Made by a program: the position numbers and the translations under genes
Assembly: GCF_000001735.4 (NCBI RefSeq)
Contig: NC_003074.8
Location: 11,904,101 to 11,968,100, forward strand
Direction of reading: 5' to 3'
DNA from: Arabidopsis thaliana
Lineage: Eukaryota; Streptophyta; Magnoliopsida; Brassicales; Brassicaceae
DNA length: 64,000 bases
Shown: one piece after another, positions 12,367-26,097 of the stretch
Numbering within the stretch: position 1 is the first letter of the stretch
Layout of the letters: every line of letters starts with the position of its first letter
The notes under the pieces: model-generated
Databases searched by the model: none
Seen by the model: only the letters and a program-made list of their open reading frames with translations
What the model was told of the DNA's origin: nothing

Positions 12367-13129
12367 TTCAATATTATGTTTCTAGCAAAAATATGAAGTT
12401 TTATTCGTAAGTGAATCTCATCCATCATCCCTAAGCTCCTTTAGTAGATTATATCAATGACGTGACATTCAAAATGTCTTGATCTTTCGAGTGTATAGAA
12501 ATCAACAAATTCTCAGTTAATCCCAAAATAAGTAGCACCAAATACATATAGAAAACATAATAAAAAATGTTTGAGGGTACTTGAGAAGACTATAATACGC
12601 TTGACGTGTTTTTGAGTCTTCATTGTCTTCGTTTTGGATATATTTAAGCTCTTCAGTGATAGAAGAAAATAAATTTTGACTATAATACAGTGAACAATTG
12701 GTTTTGATCTTTGTCTGGAAAGGAGCTTCGGTTCACCCTAGTTGGAAGTGGCGAAACGAGAGCTCTATATATCATAACTAAGAATTTTCACCAATTAGAT
12801 TTTTTTTTTTGGAAATTCAGCTTAAGGAAATATCATTTGCAATAAATTGATGTCATGTTGTGACCATGGTTTTTCACTGTACTTATGAAGGTGATGATCA
12901 TTTTACTCACTCGTCTGGAAATGACTAAAACATATTCATCATTATTTGGATAGACTTCGGTTAAATTATTTATTCAACAGAAACATATATTGGAACTCAA
13001 CATATATAGAGTATAATTTTTGTATAGTATTCATAATTTCATACAAAGTTCTTTTCTCACTTTATTTATTCAATAAAAAAGACAACCATATTACCACTGC
13101 TTCTTACAACTTTAAATATAACCACTCTA

Positions 13130-15446
<2,317 letters not shown>

Positions 15447-15555
15447 GTCTATATTTATTTACCAACCAATAAAAAAGACAACTTAACCTAAGTAAGTAGT
15501 GATTAAGATATATATCTCTAAACATGCATAAAAAAAAAAAAAAAAAAATGAGGAC

Positions 15556-15756
15556 TCTCTTCTTGATGAATGTTGAAAACTGAAGAGCGTCATGAGGCTT
15601 CATGAACTCAATAGTTTCTCCAATGATCGGATAACCCATTGACCCTGGAGGAAGTTTTCCATTACACTTTGGATTGCTCCATTGATAAATCAAATGAAAT
15701 AGCTTCACCACTATCAATGAAACTATCACTATCCATAGCTTATAAACATCTACCAT
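15556..15756 (-). pseudogene. CYP702A8: Orphaned first exon of CYP702A8: membrane anchor and proline hinge
   Basis: Starts at the ATG at 15756, about 80 bases after a TATA box. It encodes 67 residues: a hydrophobic anchor (LWIVIVSLIVVKLFHL) and the classic P450 hinge GKLPPGSMGYPIIGE. It ends at a possible donor AGA|GTCC. Downstream, the expected RHGPVF-RTSLFGGK stretch is split: RHGPVF is in one frame and RTSLFGGK in another, because a T run (six T on the coding strand, plus-strand position about 15431-15436) holds one base more than an in-frame reading needs. The only acceptor at the right place (TATAG before ACATGG) also does not restore phase with this donor. The exon is well conserved but cannot be joined in frame to the core as read here. 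Confidence 0.8.
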
Positions 15757-15837
15757 ATTAATTTCTCTCTTTCAACTATTTTGTATGTGTTTGTTTTATG
15801 GTTTATCGTTGCATGATTATATGAGGGAGGAACTCTC

Positions 15838-15845
15838 TTTTTATA
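15838..15845 (-). promoter_or_regulatory. TATA box of CYP702A8
   Basis: On the minus strand the sequence reads TATAAAAA, 82-89 bases before the ATG of the anchor exon and nearly 400 bases before the ATG of the shortened core. Its position supports transcription starting ahead of the anchor exon. Confidence 0.65.
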
Positions 15846-15868
15846 CTTGCAGCTGTAATATAATGTAC

Positions 15869-16160
15869 CTTTTTCTGAAACGTGACAATGAACTTTTGTT
15901 ATATAGTCCTCATTTACAAATTCACGATTTTCTTCATAAAGAAAAGTGACAATATTCAACATTCTTAGTAGCACCACTTTTATTTACATTTATTGTTTTT
16001 AGATTTTTTTTAAAGATGTCTTCCCTCGGCTAACCAATCTTGAATGTTGAATCAAATCGTGGAAACATAATTTTTTTTGCTCTTTTTCTGAAACGTGACA
16101 ATGAACTTTTGTTATCTAATCCTCATTTACAGATTCAAGATTTTCTTCATAAAGAAAAGT
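15869..16160. repeat. 79-bp direct duplication in the CYP702A8 promoter
   Basis: Copies at 15869-15947 and 16082-16160 have the same length and differ at four positions (75/79). Both begin CTTTTTCTGAAACGTGAC and end CATAAAGAAAAGT. The copies are 213 bases apart, just upstream of the TATA box. The spacer between them is not duplicated. Confidence 0.9.
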
Positions 16161-16541
16161 TAAAGCAAGTTCTTCGCCGGCCATAACTAGTGTGCTCTTC
16201 TTGGTTTACATTAAAATATGCATGCTGCCAATGGGTTTTGAATCTTAGGTAAGATTGACGAGTGGATTCTCCATAATGCGAATTAGTTTGCTCACAAACG
16301 GTTCAGGGTCAGCTCTATTGAACAACTGTTGATCTCGATGGTTTGCCATCAAATAAGCATAAAGTAGGCATGTTGTTGATGAATCTCGAAGCCAACATGA
16401 AATTGACAAGTGGATTGTGATAAGGATTGTTACAATTCTCCTTTTACACCGTTTATAAAGAGATTGAGCCACCGGCACATCACCAATTCATAACTCTCTC
16501 TCTCACTCTAGTGACACGTCACCGACCATTAGTTTCTTCAC

Positions 16542-16646
16542 GCCTAACCAATGAGAAACTATTATTTTACACGAGTCATTATTCACACAATGCATAAAGC
16601 CTAATCAAATGAGAAACTATTATTATACACGAGTCATTATTCACAC
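16542..16646. repeat. Tandem ~57-bp repeat with ACGT-core motifs
   Basis: A unit running from GCCTAACCAATGAGAAACTA to CATTATTCACAC occurs at 16542-16588 and again at 16599-16646 with three or four differences. Just before it lies TGACACGTCACC, and just after the second copy a palindromic CACGTG (within TCACACGTGCC). Both are ACGT-core, bZIP/bHLH-type motifs. It lies between the CYP702A8 promoter and the 3' end of the O-fucosyltransferase-like gene. Confidence 0.75.
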
Positions 16647-16679
16647 GTGCCAACATTAGCTTCTTCAAGCTTCTTCTTT

Positions 16680-17289
16680 CACACCTGTGGCTTCCTCTGC
16701 TCTATTCTTTCTTGTATACACATATAGTGGCTTATCAGATTGACTGGTGGTTCCATTACCTTGTTCTTGGTACATTATGAATGAGTCTTCACGTTCGTTT
16801 GGTAGATTATATTCCATTGAATTTTTTTACATTGGATGGTTTGGGGTTTTGATTATCTCATTCATTGCTGCTCCTCCGCTAGATATTGATGGTATTCATA
16901 AACCAGTTTCTTGATCTCTTCTTTAAGGAAGCAAATTATCTACAAATATAAGCTTGATACTAATTTGTTACTCAAATAACATGAAGAGTATTCGGCTGAG
17001 CTAAGACATTCATCTACTCTTATTACCTCTACTACAATTTACTAAGCATTAGTAGAAAAAAAAAAAGTTGAGTCATCCAATTGGCCACTGAGATCATGTT
17101 ACAAAAATATATAGTACCATAGAATTATGTTCTTAAAAATCACTAAACTGTTGTAAAATTGATCATCAAAAAAAAAAAGACATATTCTAATACACAACCT
17201 AATAAGTAATAACCAGGCTATAAACTATTTTTGAGAAAAGGTTAGATCTATCTGCGACTTGCTCATTGTTGCATCTTCAACCACAAGCC
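16680..17289. other. Intergenic spacer and 3' UTR of the O-fucosyltransferase-like gene
   Basis: AT-rich with two A homopolymers. The part next to 17290 is the likely 3' UTR of the minus-strand gene. I see nothing else. Confidence 0.55.
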
Positions 17290-20154
17290 TTATCTTTCGC
17301 TGCCTTCAAGTTCTTCTTGATCTTCAAGCTGACCTTCTTCCTTATTGTTAGCTTCGGAATTTACAGTCTCATTGTTACCATTATTATTCCCTCCACTTTC
17401 CTTGTGACCAAAGAACAATCCTGAAGAAGACAAGTCCTCTTCATCAAGATCCTCTTCTTTCTCTGCGTTCTTATACTCCTTTAATCTTTCGCTTACAGCA
17501 CCATCCACCCATTGCGGACAACGGTGTGTCACCCCAAGATTTGTGGCATTTGAAACCGGATGGGTTCGCGTAATGCAAGAACATTCGGGTACAGGATGGG
17601 AAAGAAAACTAAATGCTTTTGATCTTTTGGAAGATTCCATTAGACCCTCGAGTATGCTTCTCTTTAGTAGCTTCCTAACTGATGTTATCCAAGTGTGATT
17701 CGCCTCGTACATATGGTCTCGAATCTCTTCCAAAAGCATTGCAATTTGTTTCCTACAAGTATGAGAAATTTCAAGATTACATAATCTGTTAATATCTTCT
17801 AAATAGAATGATGCATTCATTATATTACCTGTCTGGTCTAAATGTTTTAGCAGAAGCAGACTGATAAAGCCGGTGTCCCATGACCAAACTAGCGAAACTC
17901 GGATGTCCTTTCCCATCGCGATCAAAACCCGAGATAAACACATCTGCTTCCACGCTAACAACGTAATCTATCGCTTCCCACAACAACTTATGGGCATTAG
18001 TTCTCAACTCAATAACCGTGCTTTCGGGCTCGTTGTCACTCTCGGCTACCCAACCCCACCAACCTTCGATGTTGTAGTACTTTGGTCTAGCTGGTGGAGG
18101 TGGAAGCGGTTGAGGTCTTTGTCTTGTGCTTTTCAATGAATCATGTTTCGTTTCTACCTCGATCGAAGGAGGTGTCATTTTCTTGATATCATTATGCTTT
18201 GCCTCACGCCCATACATTTTAGCAAGCTCCCAGCTAGTACTTAGAGAAGTACGGTCAACGACATTCTCAAACATACCATGTAAAGGAATTAACGTTCTCT
18301 GCCCACCAAAAACCTCTCCCCCAGCGACATATATGATTGTATCCCATGAGTATCCATAAGCTCGTAAAAGAATACCAACCTGAGAGACAACCAAGGCATT
18401 TAATGCGGGTTTTCGTTACTTTACCGAGCGAAAACCCGTAAATATTTATACTATTTCTTACTTCTTCTGGCATAAGAGGACATAACCCCGCGAGGCGTTG
18501 CTCGGCTGAGTCTACAGAGAGCTTCCCTTTGACAATACCACGTTTTATCATCCAAGCTCGTTTATGTTGAATCAGCTCGGTATGAACATCCTTTGAGTAG
18601 CTCCAAAATGCAATAAACAAGTAAATCGTAATACACTAAGAAATCATTTCTTTCCAAAACTAGACAATACTATAAACTTTAAAGTACCTGGAACAGTTCA
18701 GCACAACCATGATAGGCCAAAGCTTCTCTTGTCATCCCTGGATCATAAGCTATGAAAGGTCGTCCTAACGGTCTCAGCCTGTACCATAAACACATGAAGA
18801 GTCACAAGACCGTAAAGAAAGAAAACAAACGATAAACACGGGCGGGTCTTAAAGAAACTAGCCTTTGTAATACTTTAGTGGAAAGTTCTTGAACCTCTTT
18901 CCTAAATTGTAAACCGTGGAAAGCAACTCTACACCGTAACCTCTGATATTCTTCAAGATCACTAGGAAGTATAGCCTACATGAAGAAAATCAATCAGTAT
19001 ATACTAAAGAGAAACGAATGTTACGAATACACGAAATTTATCGTTTACTTGTAAGCATCCACCGTGCGGGACAACTAGTTCAACGACCGAGTGTTTAATA
19101 AGAACAGGTAGAACATGATGTAAGTAGTAATAAGGTGAAGATCCGTAAGAGACTTTAAAAGAAGGAATCTGTTTCTTTCTTCTAGCCCATTTGAGATTCT
19201 TGGGAAGAGTTTTAACAACTCTAACATCATTTGCAATTGTAGCCATGAAGTGTTCTTCATTGTACAAATACGCAAAGCTCTTGAACTGTGAACTGTAAGT
19301 AAACAACAACATCAGGAATCTAATCTAACATAGAGACTATAAAAGTTTCAGTGTTAAGTCCAAACCTAATCCCTTTGCTACTAGTTGTTGATTGTATCTC
19401 AGGAATCACCAAAGTGGCGTTAAGAAGCCGAGACACAGCTACAACATCAGGAATCTAAACAAATGACCATAGTTAAAACTTATAACAAGAGTCACACAAC
19501 ATTCAATATACGATGTAATTTTTCGTTCTTACCGAGTTTCTAATCTCATGGAAACCACCTTGTATTCTAACAAAAACAAAACCATTTGTCCTTGCAGGAG
19601 GATCTGTTACACAATTCAAAAACAGAACATCAATCTAAATTCAACTTAAGACAATACAATCTAAAAGATTCAGTAACAGATCCGACAATGTAGGAAAAAA
19701 AACATGAACTGTCCTAACCTGAATGAAAACCTCTAGGATTAGCATCAGGAAGTAATGTCTCTACATGTCTTGTTGGTCCCCAAAGTCTTCTATACAATGG
19801 TGTCTGTAACATAAACCAATTGATAAACTTTTTAGAGTCATCATAAGTAAAACTTTTTGTTTAAGGAAAGAAGAAACGATTCTATATTGGCCCACTTGAT
19901 GAAATAAAATAAAATTTCAAGATCCACTAAACAAAAGAGAAAGGTGAGATTTTTACATGACGGGCAAATCTGGGATTGTCGAAGATAGGTCTCCAAGAGA
20001 AGATAGTGACAGGGATAGAGTAATCGGAGATTGAGTCATCTGTGAATCCAGCGAGAAGAAAATGGACAAGAAGAGAGAAAGCAGAGAGAACAAGACCAAG
20101 AAGACCAATCCATTTCATACGCGACTTCAAGAAGACTTTACCTTCTCCCTTCAT
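17290..20154 (-). CDS. O-fucosyltransferase family protein
   Basis: Plant GDP-fucose O-fucosyltransferase-like (DUF246) protein, expected to be a type II membrane protein of the Golgi. Ten exons: 20154-19957, 19803-19719, 19603-19533, 19454-19366, 19292-19049, 18975-18863, 18778-18688, 18590-18462, 18379-17829, 17752-17290. They keep frame throughout and give 677 residues. Residues 13-37 form one hydrophobic segment (WIGLLGLVLSAFSLLVHFLL) after a basic start, fitting a signal anchor. Family features are the PDANPRGF and GGFHEIRNS region, an RLLNATLVIPE segment, HGGCLQ, RPFIAYDPGM, CPLMPEEV, GGQRTLIPL and, near the C-terminus, FDRDGKGHPSFASLV. The tail is acidic and Asn-rich. Intron 6 appears to use a GC donor (AAAG|GCTAGT); no GT site keeps the frame. 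From memory this is At3g30300; the acceptor substrate is unknown. The usual HLRF-type arginine motif reads FIAYDPG here. Confidence 0.92.
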
Positions 20155-20379
20155 CTCTACTTCAAGATGTGAAAGTGAAGTGAAGTGAAGTGGTTCTTTT
20201 GCTAATGGAGGACATAACAGAGACTAAAGTGAGAGTAGAAGAAAAGTTGAATCGGAAGAGAGAGAGAGAGAGAAGAGACACGTGTGAGAACATGTCTGGA
20301 GAAGTAGATCGGTGTTGATCGGACAATGGGTTGTTTGGTCCCTCTCTCTGAAAATCTGCTTTCATTGAATTTACTTTTT

Positions 20380-21830
20380 TTTTTTTTTTTCTATGTTTCT
20401 CTGACGCGCTTATTCTACGAGTGATTTACAGTTGTTACCTCTAGGATAACTTTTTTTTTTGTTTCCCATTGTAATAATATTGAGAAAAATAAAATATATG
20501 TCTGTTTCAAATTTGAGAAAGGACCTATAATGACTTTTAAAAGATCAAAAATAACTCAAATTGTAATTTTATTATATAATTTTTTAAACTACAATAATTC
20601 AAAAGCGATGCAAAAAAGTTTATATGATTGAGTTTTTTCATTTATTTATAGTAGTATTATCTTCGATTTTAAAAAAAAAAAGACGAAATAAAAACTCTCT
20701 AAATCCAATTCGAAACCAATAAATCAAACTCTTTCTCGTTTCATGTTCTTTTTTTCGGTAGTAATTTCCGACAGCAAGAGAAAAACAAAATCTTCAAATG
20801 GGCCGATTTCCGGTGAAGAAGTGTTTCTAGTAAGGTAGTTAATCTAATTTATTGTCTATTTTTCTTAAATCTAAATGGTCTTATTAAGTTTGTGAAGCAA
20901 AAGAGATCCTAAGGATGTCTCACAGGAAGGTTGGTCCAAATTCAAGGCGGAGCAAAGATTCGATGGAGGACAAAGAGTTAGCAGCACGAAACGACAACTT
21001 TTGTGTGGAGGTAAGAGTTTGAAACAATTTCACAAATATGTTAATGTCGAATTTAAAATGAAGTGTTTTGCTTTTTCCTAATTGTTTTTTTTTCAATTTC
21101 CGATCGATATGAAGTGTAATCGTTGGATTGTGAAGGCATTTCTGGAAGGAAAGAGAAGTTAGAAGTTAGAAAAATTTTAATTTTAATTTGGCGTGGTTGG
21201 TTTGTTTAGATACGGTTATCAATTCATAGAAGGTTTTAAGACAAAATTTTTGAAGTTTTAGTAGACTTATATGGGAATTTAATTGTATGTAAACATAGTT
21301 TAGGCATCATTAGGTGTTGAATAGAGAGATATATGTGAATATTTATCCGAGAAATGAAAAAAAAAAGCTCATGTCTGTGATATAGTTTTAGAGCCGTTAG
21401 AGAAGTTGAGACAAAATGTCTTGACATAAACAATTGATAGAGTAAAATTTATATAGGAATGATTTAACTATATAGGAATGAGTTGTAGCTTTTTAAGAAT
21501 GATATATAGGAATAAGTTGTAGCTTAGCATTAGCAGAGTGATTTAACTAACATAATGTGTTTATTTGATTCATGTGCAAACATGTGATTAGGTAGTGAAA
21601 AGAGGAGGTACCCTCCTACACTCTATTTGGAAGGAAAATCACCTTTAGAGAGGAGGAGCATGCACCATAACTACACTCTTCATAATTTTGGAACTTTGAA
21701 AGATAATAATGGAGATGATATCTACAATGATATCTGTGATAATTCACAAGTTGGAATGATATAAAAGTTAGATGACAGTGGATATGTTTGGCGTGGGCTA
21801 TAAGGTTGTGCATCATCTATTAAATCACTT
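20380..21830. other. Intergenic region with a possible short gene
   Basis: Mostly AT-rich. A small start-stop frame at 20915-21022 is listed separately. The other frames are short and do not look coding. Confidence 0.5.
20915..21022 (+). CDS. Small basic 35-residue frame, uncertain
   Basis: Starts ATG TCT CAC AGG and encodes MSHRKVGPNSRRSKDS followed by an acidic stretch. The GTAAGA at 21011 could be a splice donor after VE, so this may be the first coding exon of a small gene, preceded by a leader-like sequence at 20740-20910. I do not recognise the protein. The codon use is more gene-like than its surroundings, but length alone makes it weak. Confidence 0.25.
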   Translation: MSHRKVGPNSRRSKDSMEDKELAARNDNFCVEVRV

Positions 21831-21831
21831 A

Positions 21832-22297
21832 ACCATTATAATCAGGTTTGATAATGCATGATTATACGTATAGCAGTCATGGCCAGTCCTAAAGCATTTT
21901 TTACGTCTTTCCAAAATATACTAAAAGTAAATGTATAATATTAGTTAATCTACAAAACATGAAAGGAAAAAAAACACTATAACAATTATCTGAACGTGAA
22001 ACAAAACAAACACTATAAAACATGAAAGGAAAAAAAATTGTTAAGAAAAAAGGCAATTTGCAGCAAAAAGAAGAAGGAAAGGGGTAAACTGTAGTTGCGG
22101 TCGTTTGAACACAGGACCAAGGAATTTTCAAAAGTCAACAAAACCATCTTAGCTACCAAAATCTATTAAACATAGTACTCATATATTCGTAATATAAGCG
22201 GTGGCCTAAAGCACATGCTTTAGATGCTTATGGACTGGCCGGGTTGCAAGGTTCTTATCAAGTATAATCATACATTATCAAATCTGATTATAATGCT
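21832..22297. mobile_element. Fold-back / hAT-like non-autonomous element
   Basis: Two inverted arms of 36 bases (21832-21867 and 22262-22297) pair at 33 of 36 positions. Inside them a second inverted pair, GGCCAGTCC (21881-21889) and GGACTGGCC (22232-22240), bounds a ~360-bp core. Next to the inner ends are CTAAAGCA and GCCTAAAGCACATGCTTTA, which resemble subterminal sequence of TTF-type hAT elements with GGCCGGCCC termini. No 8-bp target duplication was found. No credible protein is encoded. Confidence 0.65.
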
Positions 22298-23870
22298 TGT
22301 CTAGTCTAGGGATTTACAATGAGAGGTGGGATCAATACTATTAGGCATAGTTAGTTGATGTGACGAAAGTTAAATGATTATATTATTGTGATTTAAGTTA
22401 TAGAACGGTTCACTTATAATCTTAATTAACTGTCAGAACTATTATTAATATATTTTTTGAGACCTTCCCTAAACCTGACGCTTTAATCCATCTGTTTTAC
22501 AACTGATTTTACTTGCTTTGCTGTTATTTAATTTTCTTGATATTCTGTTAATCTTAATTCGAAATTGTTAGTCTATTGTGAGATCTGAGAAATTTGTGTA
22601 ATTCGATTTTAAAGTGTTACAACGATCTCTTATTTGAGAAAGTGGTCTTTAGGTTAATATGACCCATATCAATATACTAATTGATAAAATTTTAAATCAA
22701 ATAAATAATAATAATTACTTGTTATCAATCTACAACAATTAGAATGAGTTTTTTTAATAATGTGGATGGTGTATGCTCTATTATTAGAGATCCATTTATT
22801 CTAAAAAATATAAACGTTTCATATTTTGTCTACAATTTACGTAATAAAATATCGATTTTGGGAAGATATATGTGGCTATGGTATTGATCATGTTGATGCC
22901 AACCTTTACAAGTTAGTCATTTGCATTTTACTCAGTAAAACTTTCAATGGCATAAGAGTTGTGTAACACCCCGAATTTGAACAAAATGAAGAATCAAATT
23001 TGGGTTGACTTGATCAAAATAAACTGTTTAATTTCAGGGTTTTTATGATCATTTCAAAAGCTTGACGCATAATCTGTAAATAGAGAAAAGTTCATGGACT
23101 AAAGTACAAAACCATAGAAATATGGTGCTGCTCGATTTCATCCTTTCCTATTTCGTAGGGATTATTTTTGTCATAACTTATATATATATATGTGTTTCGA
23201 TGCCCCGGAGATTTAGGAGCCGATGCTCTCAACAAATTGAAGTTCTTAGTGAGTTTTCGAGACCTTTCTTCATCATCTCAGATTGTAGTATTTTTGAGCA
23301 ATTTGTGACCGAATTTTGTTGTGACTTAGGTTGATCGTGCTTCTCCATACTACTGTTTTAGTTCTGGGTAGTGTTCAGCTTTGGTAGAAGAGTTTGGTAA
23401 GACTCATCTTCTTCCTTCTTCAATTTTTCTTCATGGAAGTGAGTTTCAAACTCTTTAATGGTGGATTTCTTTTCAGAAAGAATTAGAGCTTGATTCATAC
23501 CTTGTTAGAAATCTCTATTCAATAAAATCTAACGTCGCTGAGATCTCATCAACTGGAAGTTAGAATTGAACGAAATCTAATTGGTAGATATTTCAATTTT
23601 GTTGATTCATAGTCAAATCGGGATTTAACTACATCGGTTCGTAGAGTTATGAAACCGGTTTTGGAATGGCCATTCTATGTATAATACCCATTACAAATAG
23701 AATTTTTAATTGGTTGAGTTTTGATTTTAAATCGATAGTAATTCGACCAGTTCAGTTAGACCGGTTTTGTAATTTCTGATACATTAATATGATTGCAATT
23801 GAATTTATATTTCGTATGGTATATAGTACATATCCACATATACATTTTTGGTAAAGGTTTTGTCTAAAAA

Positions 23871-26097
23871 TCTCTATACTAAATACTATTAACATTCACG
23901 CCCCTACAGATTTTATCTCAACCAAATATTCTATTTCTAAGAATTTACAAATAATTAATTTGCATTAAATACTTGAATTAACTTTTTTCGCTATTACGAA
24001 TACAGTAACATTCAATATTGAGTCTTTCCTCTATTACATACTCTATTCGTTACACAAACATTACAATATTGAGTCTTTCCTCTATTACACACTCTATTCA
24101 TTACAATTATAGACCAATTACACCTGGATATCTTTTATATATTTTTTTTAGAAACTAATCATAAATTATTTTGACTCGCATTGCTAAATCATAGTCTAAT
24201 ATACCAGTTAGAAGATTCAAGTCTCCTTTTATGCGTTTCTTCTTCTCATCGTTATCCATTTTTGATAATGCAATTAAAGACAATTTTCATAATCAATGAT
24301 CTGCATTCATGTCAATTAAATTTCTCAATTCAACAATATGGTAAATATCAATCTACATATACTACTTTCCCTTTACGAAAGACTTGTAATAATGCAAAAT
24401 CACATTTATAATAGCCAAGATATTTTTCTCTTAAAGTTATGATCCATTGAATCTTTTTTTCGTGTGTAGCTCACGAAATTTTTACCTATTATCTCTATAA
24501 CTACTATTTTCACTACCAGCATTTCTCATCATCACATACTGTTATCCATCACATATTGTTATCTTTTACTAATTCATTACAAAAAAACTCAGTTCAGAAG
24601 AATGGCTTCCACTTTCGCATATCGTAAAGATGTGAGACCCTACAAGACTTCCTGGAGAGTCCAAGTGAAGATCATTCACGTGTGGAAACAGTACACCGTG
24701 AGTATTCGTGAAACATTGGAGTTGGTCATCTTTGATGAGCAAATAAGAAAAAAGTAAACTTACCATTTTAATTCTTTGCAATCGTAAATTATTATGTCTT
24801 GCTAATGCGTCAAATCATTTTTAAAAATGTTGGTAGGAGAAGAAAATACACGCATCTATGTAAAAAGAGTTGGTGTCTAAGTTTGTCAACCAACTTATTG
24901 TTGATGAATGGATCTTCATTGAGACGTTTGTTCTCAATTATGAAGGTGGCCAGTTTCGTGCAACCAACCATCTGTATAAGAAGAGTTTCCAAACTGGAAC
25001 TCAGGTTATGGGTTGTGAATCTAAATCTGATTCTAATTTCTTGACATTGGCAAGCTACAAAAGAATTCATAGTGGAGAGTTGAATCCTCACATCTTCGTT
25101 GGTAAGGGCTATATCTCTGTTTCGTAGCTTTTAATTGTCATGTTATTCCAAATGATTGACTATCACTTGCTCTTTTGTGTAACAAATGTTATAAATCAGA
25201 TTGTTATGATTGGTGACATGGAAGATCTCGAGGCTAATAATAAGCCAACCAAGAAGATTGAATTTGAAATATGAGATGAAATGTAAGTTTCGTATTCTAT
25301 GTTTTTTTGTTGTGTTTGTATTGGTACTCATTTCTTTTTCATTTACTATAAACAGGGATGAGAGATTGATTGTTACTTTGTCGGGTTTGTTCGTTAAACA
25401 AGTTTTTAGGTCTTCTCAGAAATCTGATGGCAAGATTGTGGTCTGCCTCTTACGGTTTGCCAAAAAAGGCTTTTAATGGTACGGAGATGTCCAAATTTGT
25501 TGTAAAAATGTATGTAAATTCATGCCTAGTTTTTAGTGTTTTTCAAATATCAGGTGTTCGAAGTTTATCTAATTTTTTTGACGCTTAATTCATATCTACT
25601 ACACATGCTAAACAAATGATGCTTTTTTATATAAACATTTTTGGAATTATTTTCCAACCAATATGCTATTTCGATTTCTTATTTTTTTCTAATGAAACCA
25701 AATATAACAAATTCAATTTAATTTCCACATAAATAACAAGTACCCTATTTTTTTTACTATCCAAAATCATAACAACTATAATATATATTACACAATACAC
25801 ATTCATTAGATAATACAAGTTTTAAATCTTTACTACCTCTACAAAAAAACTCAAAGCACAAACAAAAAAATACCAAATTTTAATAATAAACTTACATACA
25901 ACAAATATCAGAATATAAAACATAAACTACCCAAGCTTTAATAGATAAAAATTATGTGTCATGAATATATTATTCATATTTATCCAAAAATAAAATAAAA
26001 TATATTATTCATATACAAATAATAATTCTTATAAAAAACTATCTAGAACTCCTCAATCAACATATCCACCCGCGGTATACCGCATGTCAAAATCTAG
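23871..26097 (+). mobile_element. Helitron
   Basis: The 3' end has the canonical layout: a perfect 12-base palindrome GCGGTATACCGC (26072-26083), ten bases, then CTAG (26094-26097) followed by T. The 5' end is TCTCTATACTAAATAC at 23871, preceded by A, giving insertion between A and T. The interior carries an RPA-like pseudogene but no Rep/helicase, so it is non-autonomous. Near the 5' end, a ~40-bp unit (CAATATTGAGTCTTTCCTC...) is tandemly repeated at about 24013 and 24064. Confidence 0.85.
24602..25590 (+). pseudogene. Replication protein A1-like OB-fold pseudogene inside the Helitron
   Basis: Starts with an ATG encoding MASTFAYRKDVRPYKTSW, followed by VQVKIIHVWKQYT. It continues after a possible intron with SKFVNQLIVDEWIFIETFVL and NYEGGQFRATNHLYKK, then a Helitron-type OB-fold (DUF223) segment including QIVMIGDMEDLE and KIEFEI, and ends with RLIVTLSGLFVKQVF. 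These are features of the RPA1-like proteins that plant Helitrons carry. Stops interrupt it (for example a TAA right after HASM near 24860), and the pieces lie in several frames. Host RPA1 binds single-stranded DNA; this copy is non-functional. Confidence 0.75.

Noticed and set aside
16245..16478. 77-codon minus-strand frame upstream of CYP702A8
   Set aside because: No domain, no splice structure and no homologue I know.
24799..25044. Alternative-frame product over the Helitron RPA-like region
   Set aside because: The RPA-like reading uses other frames; this one has no recognisable sequence.
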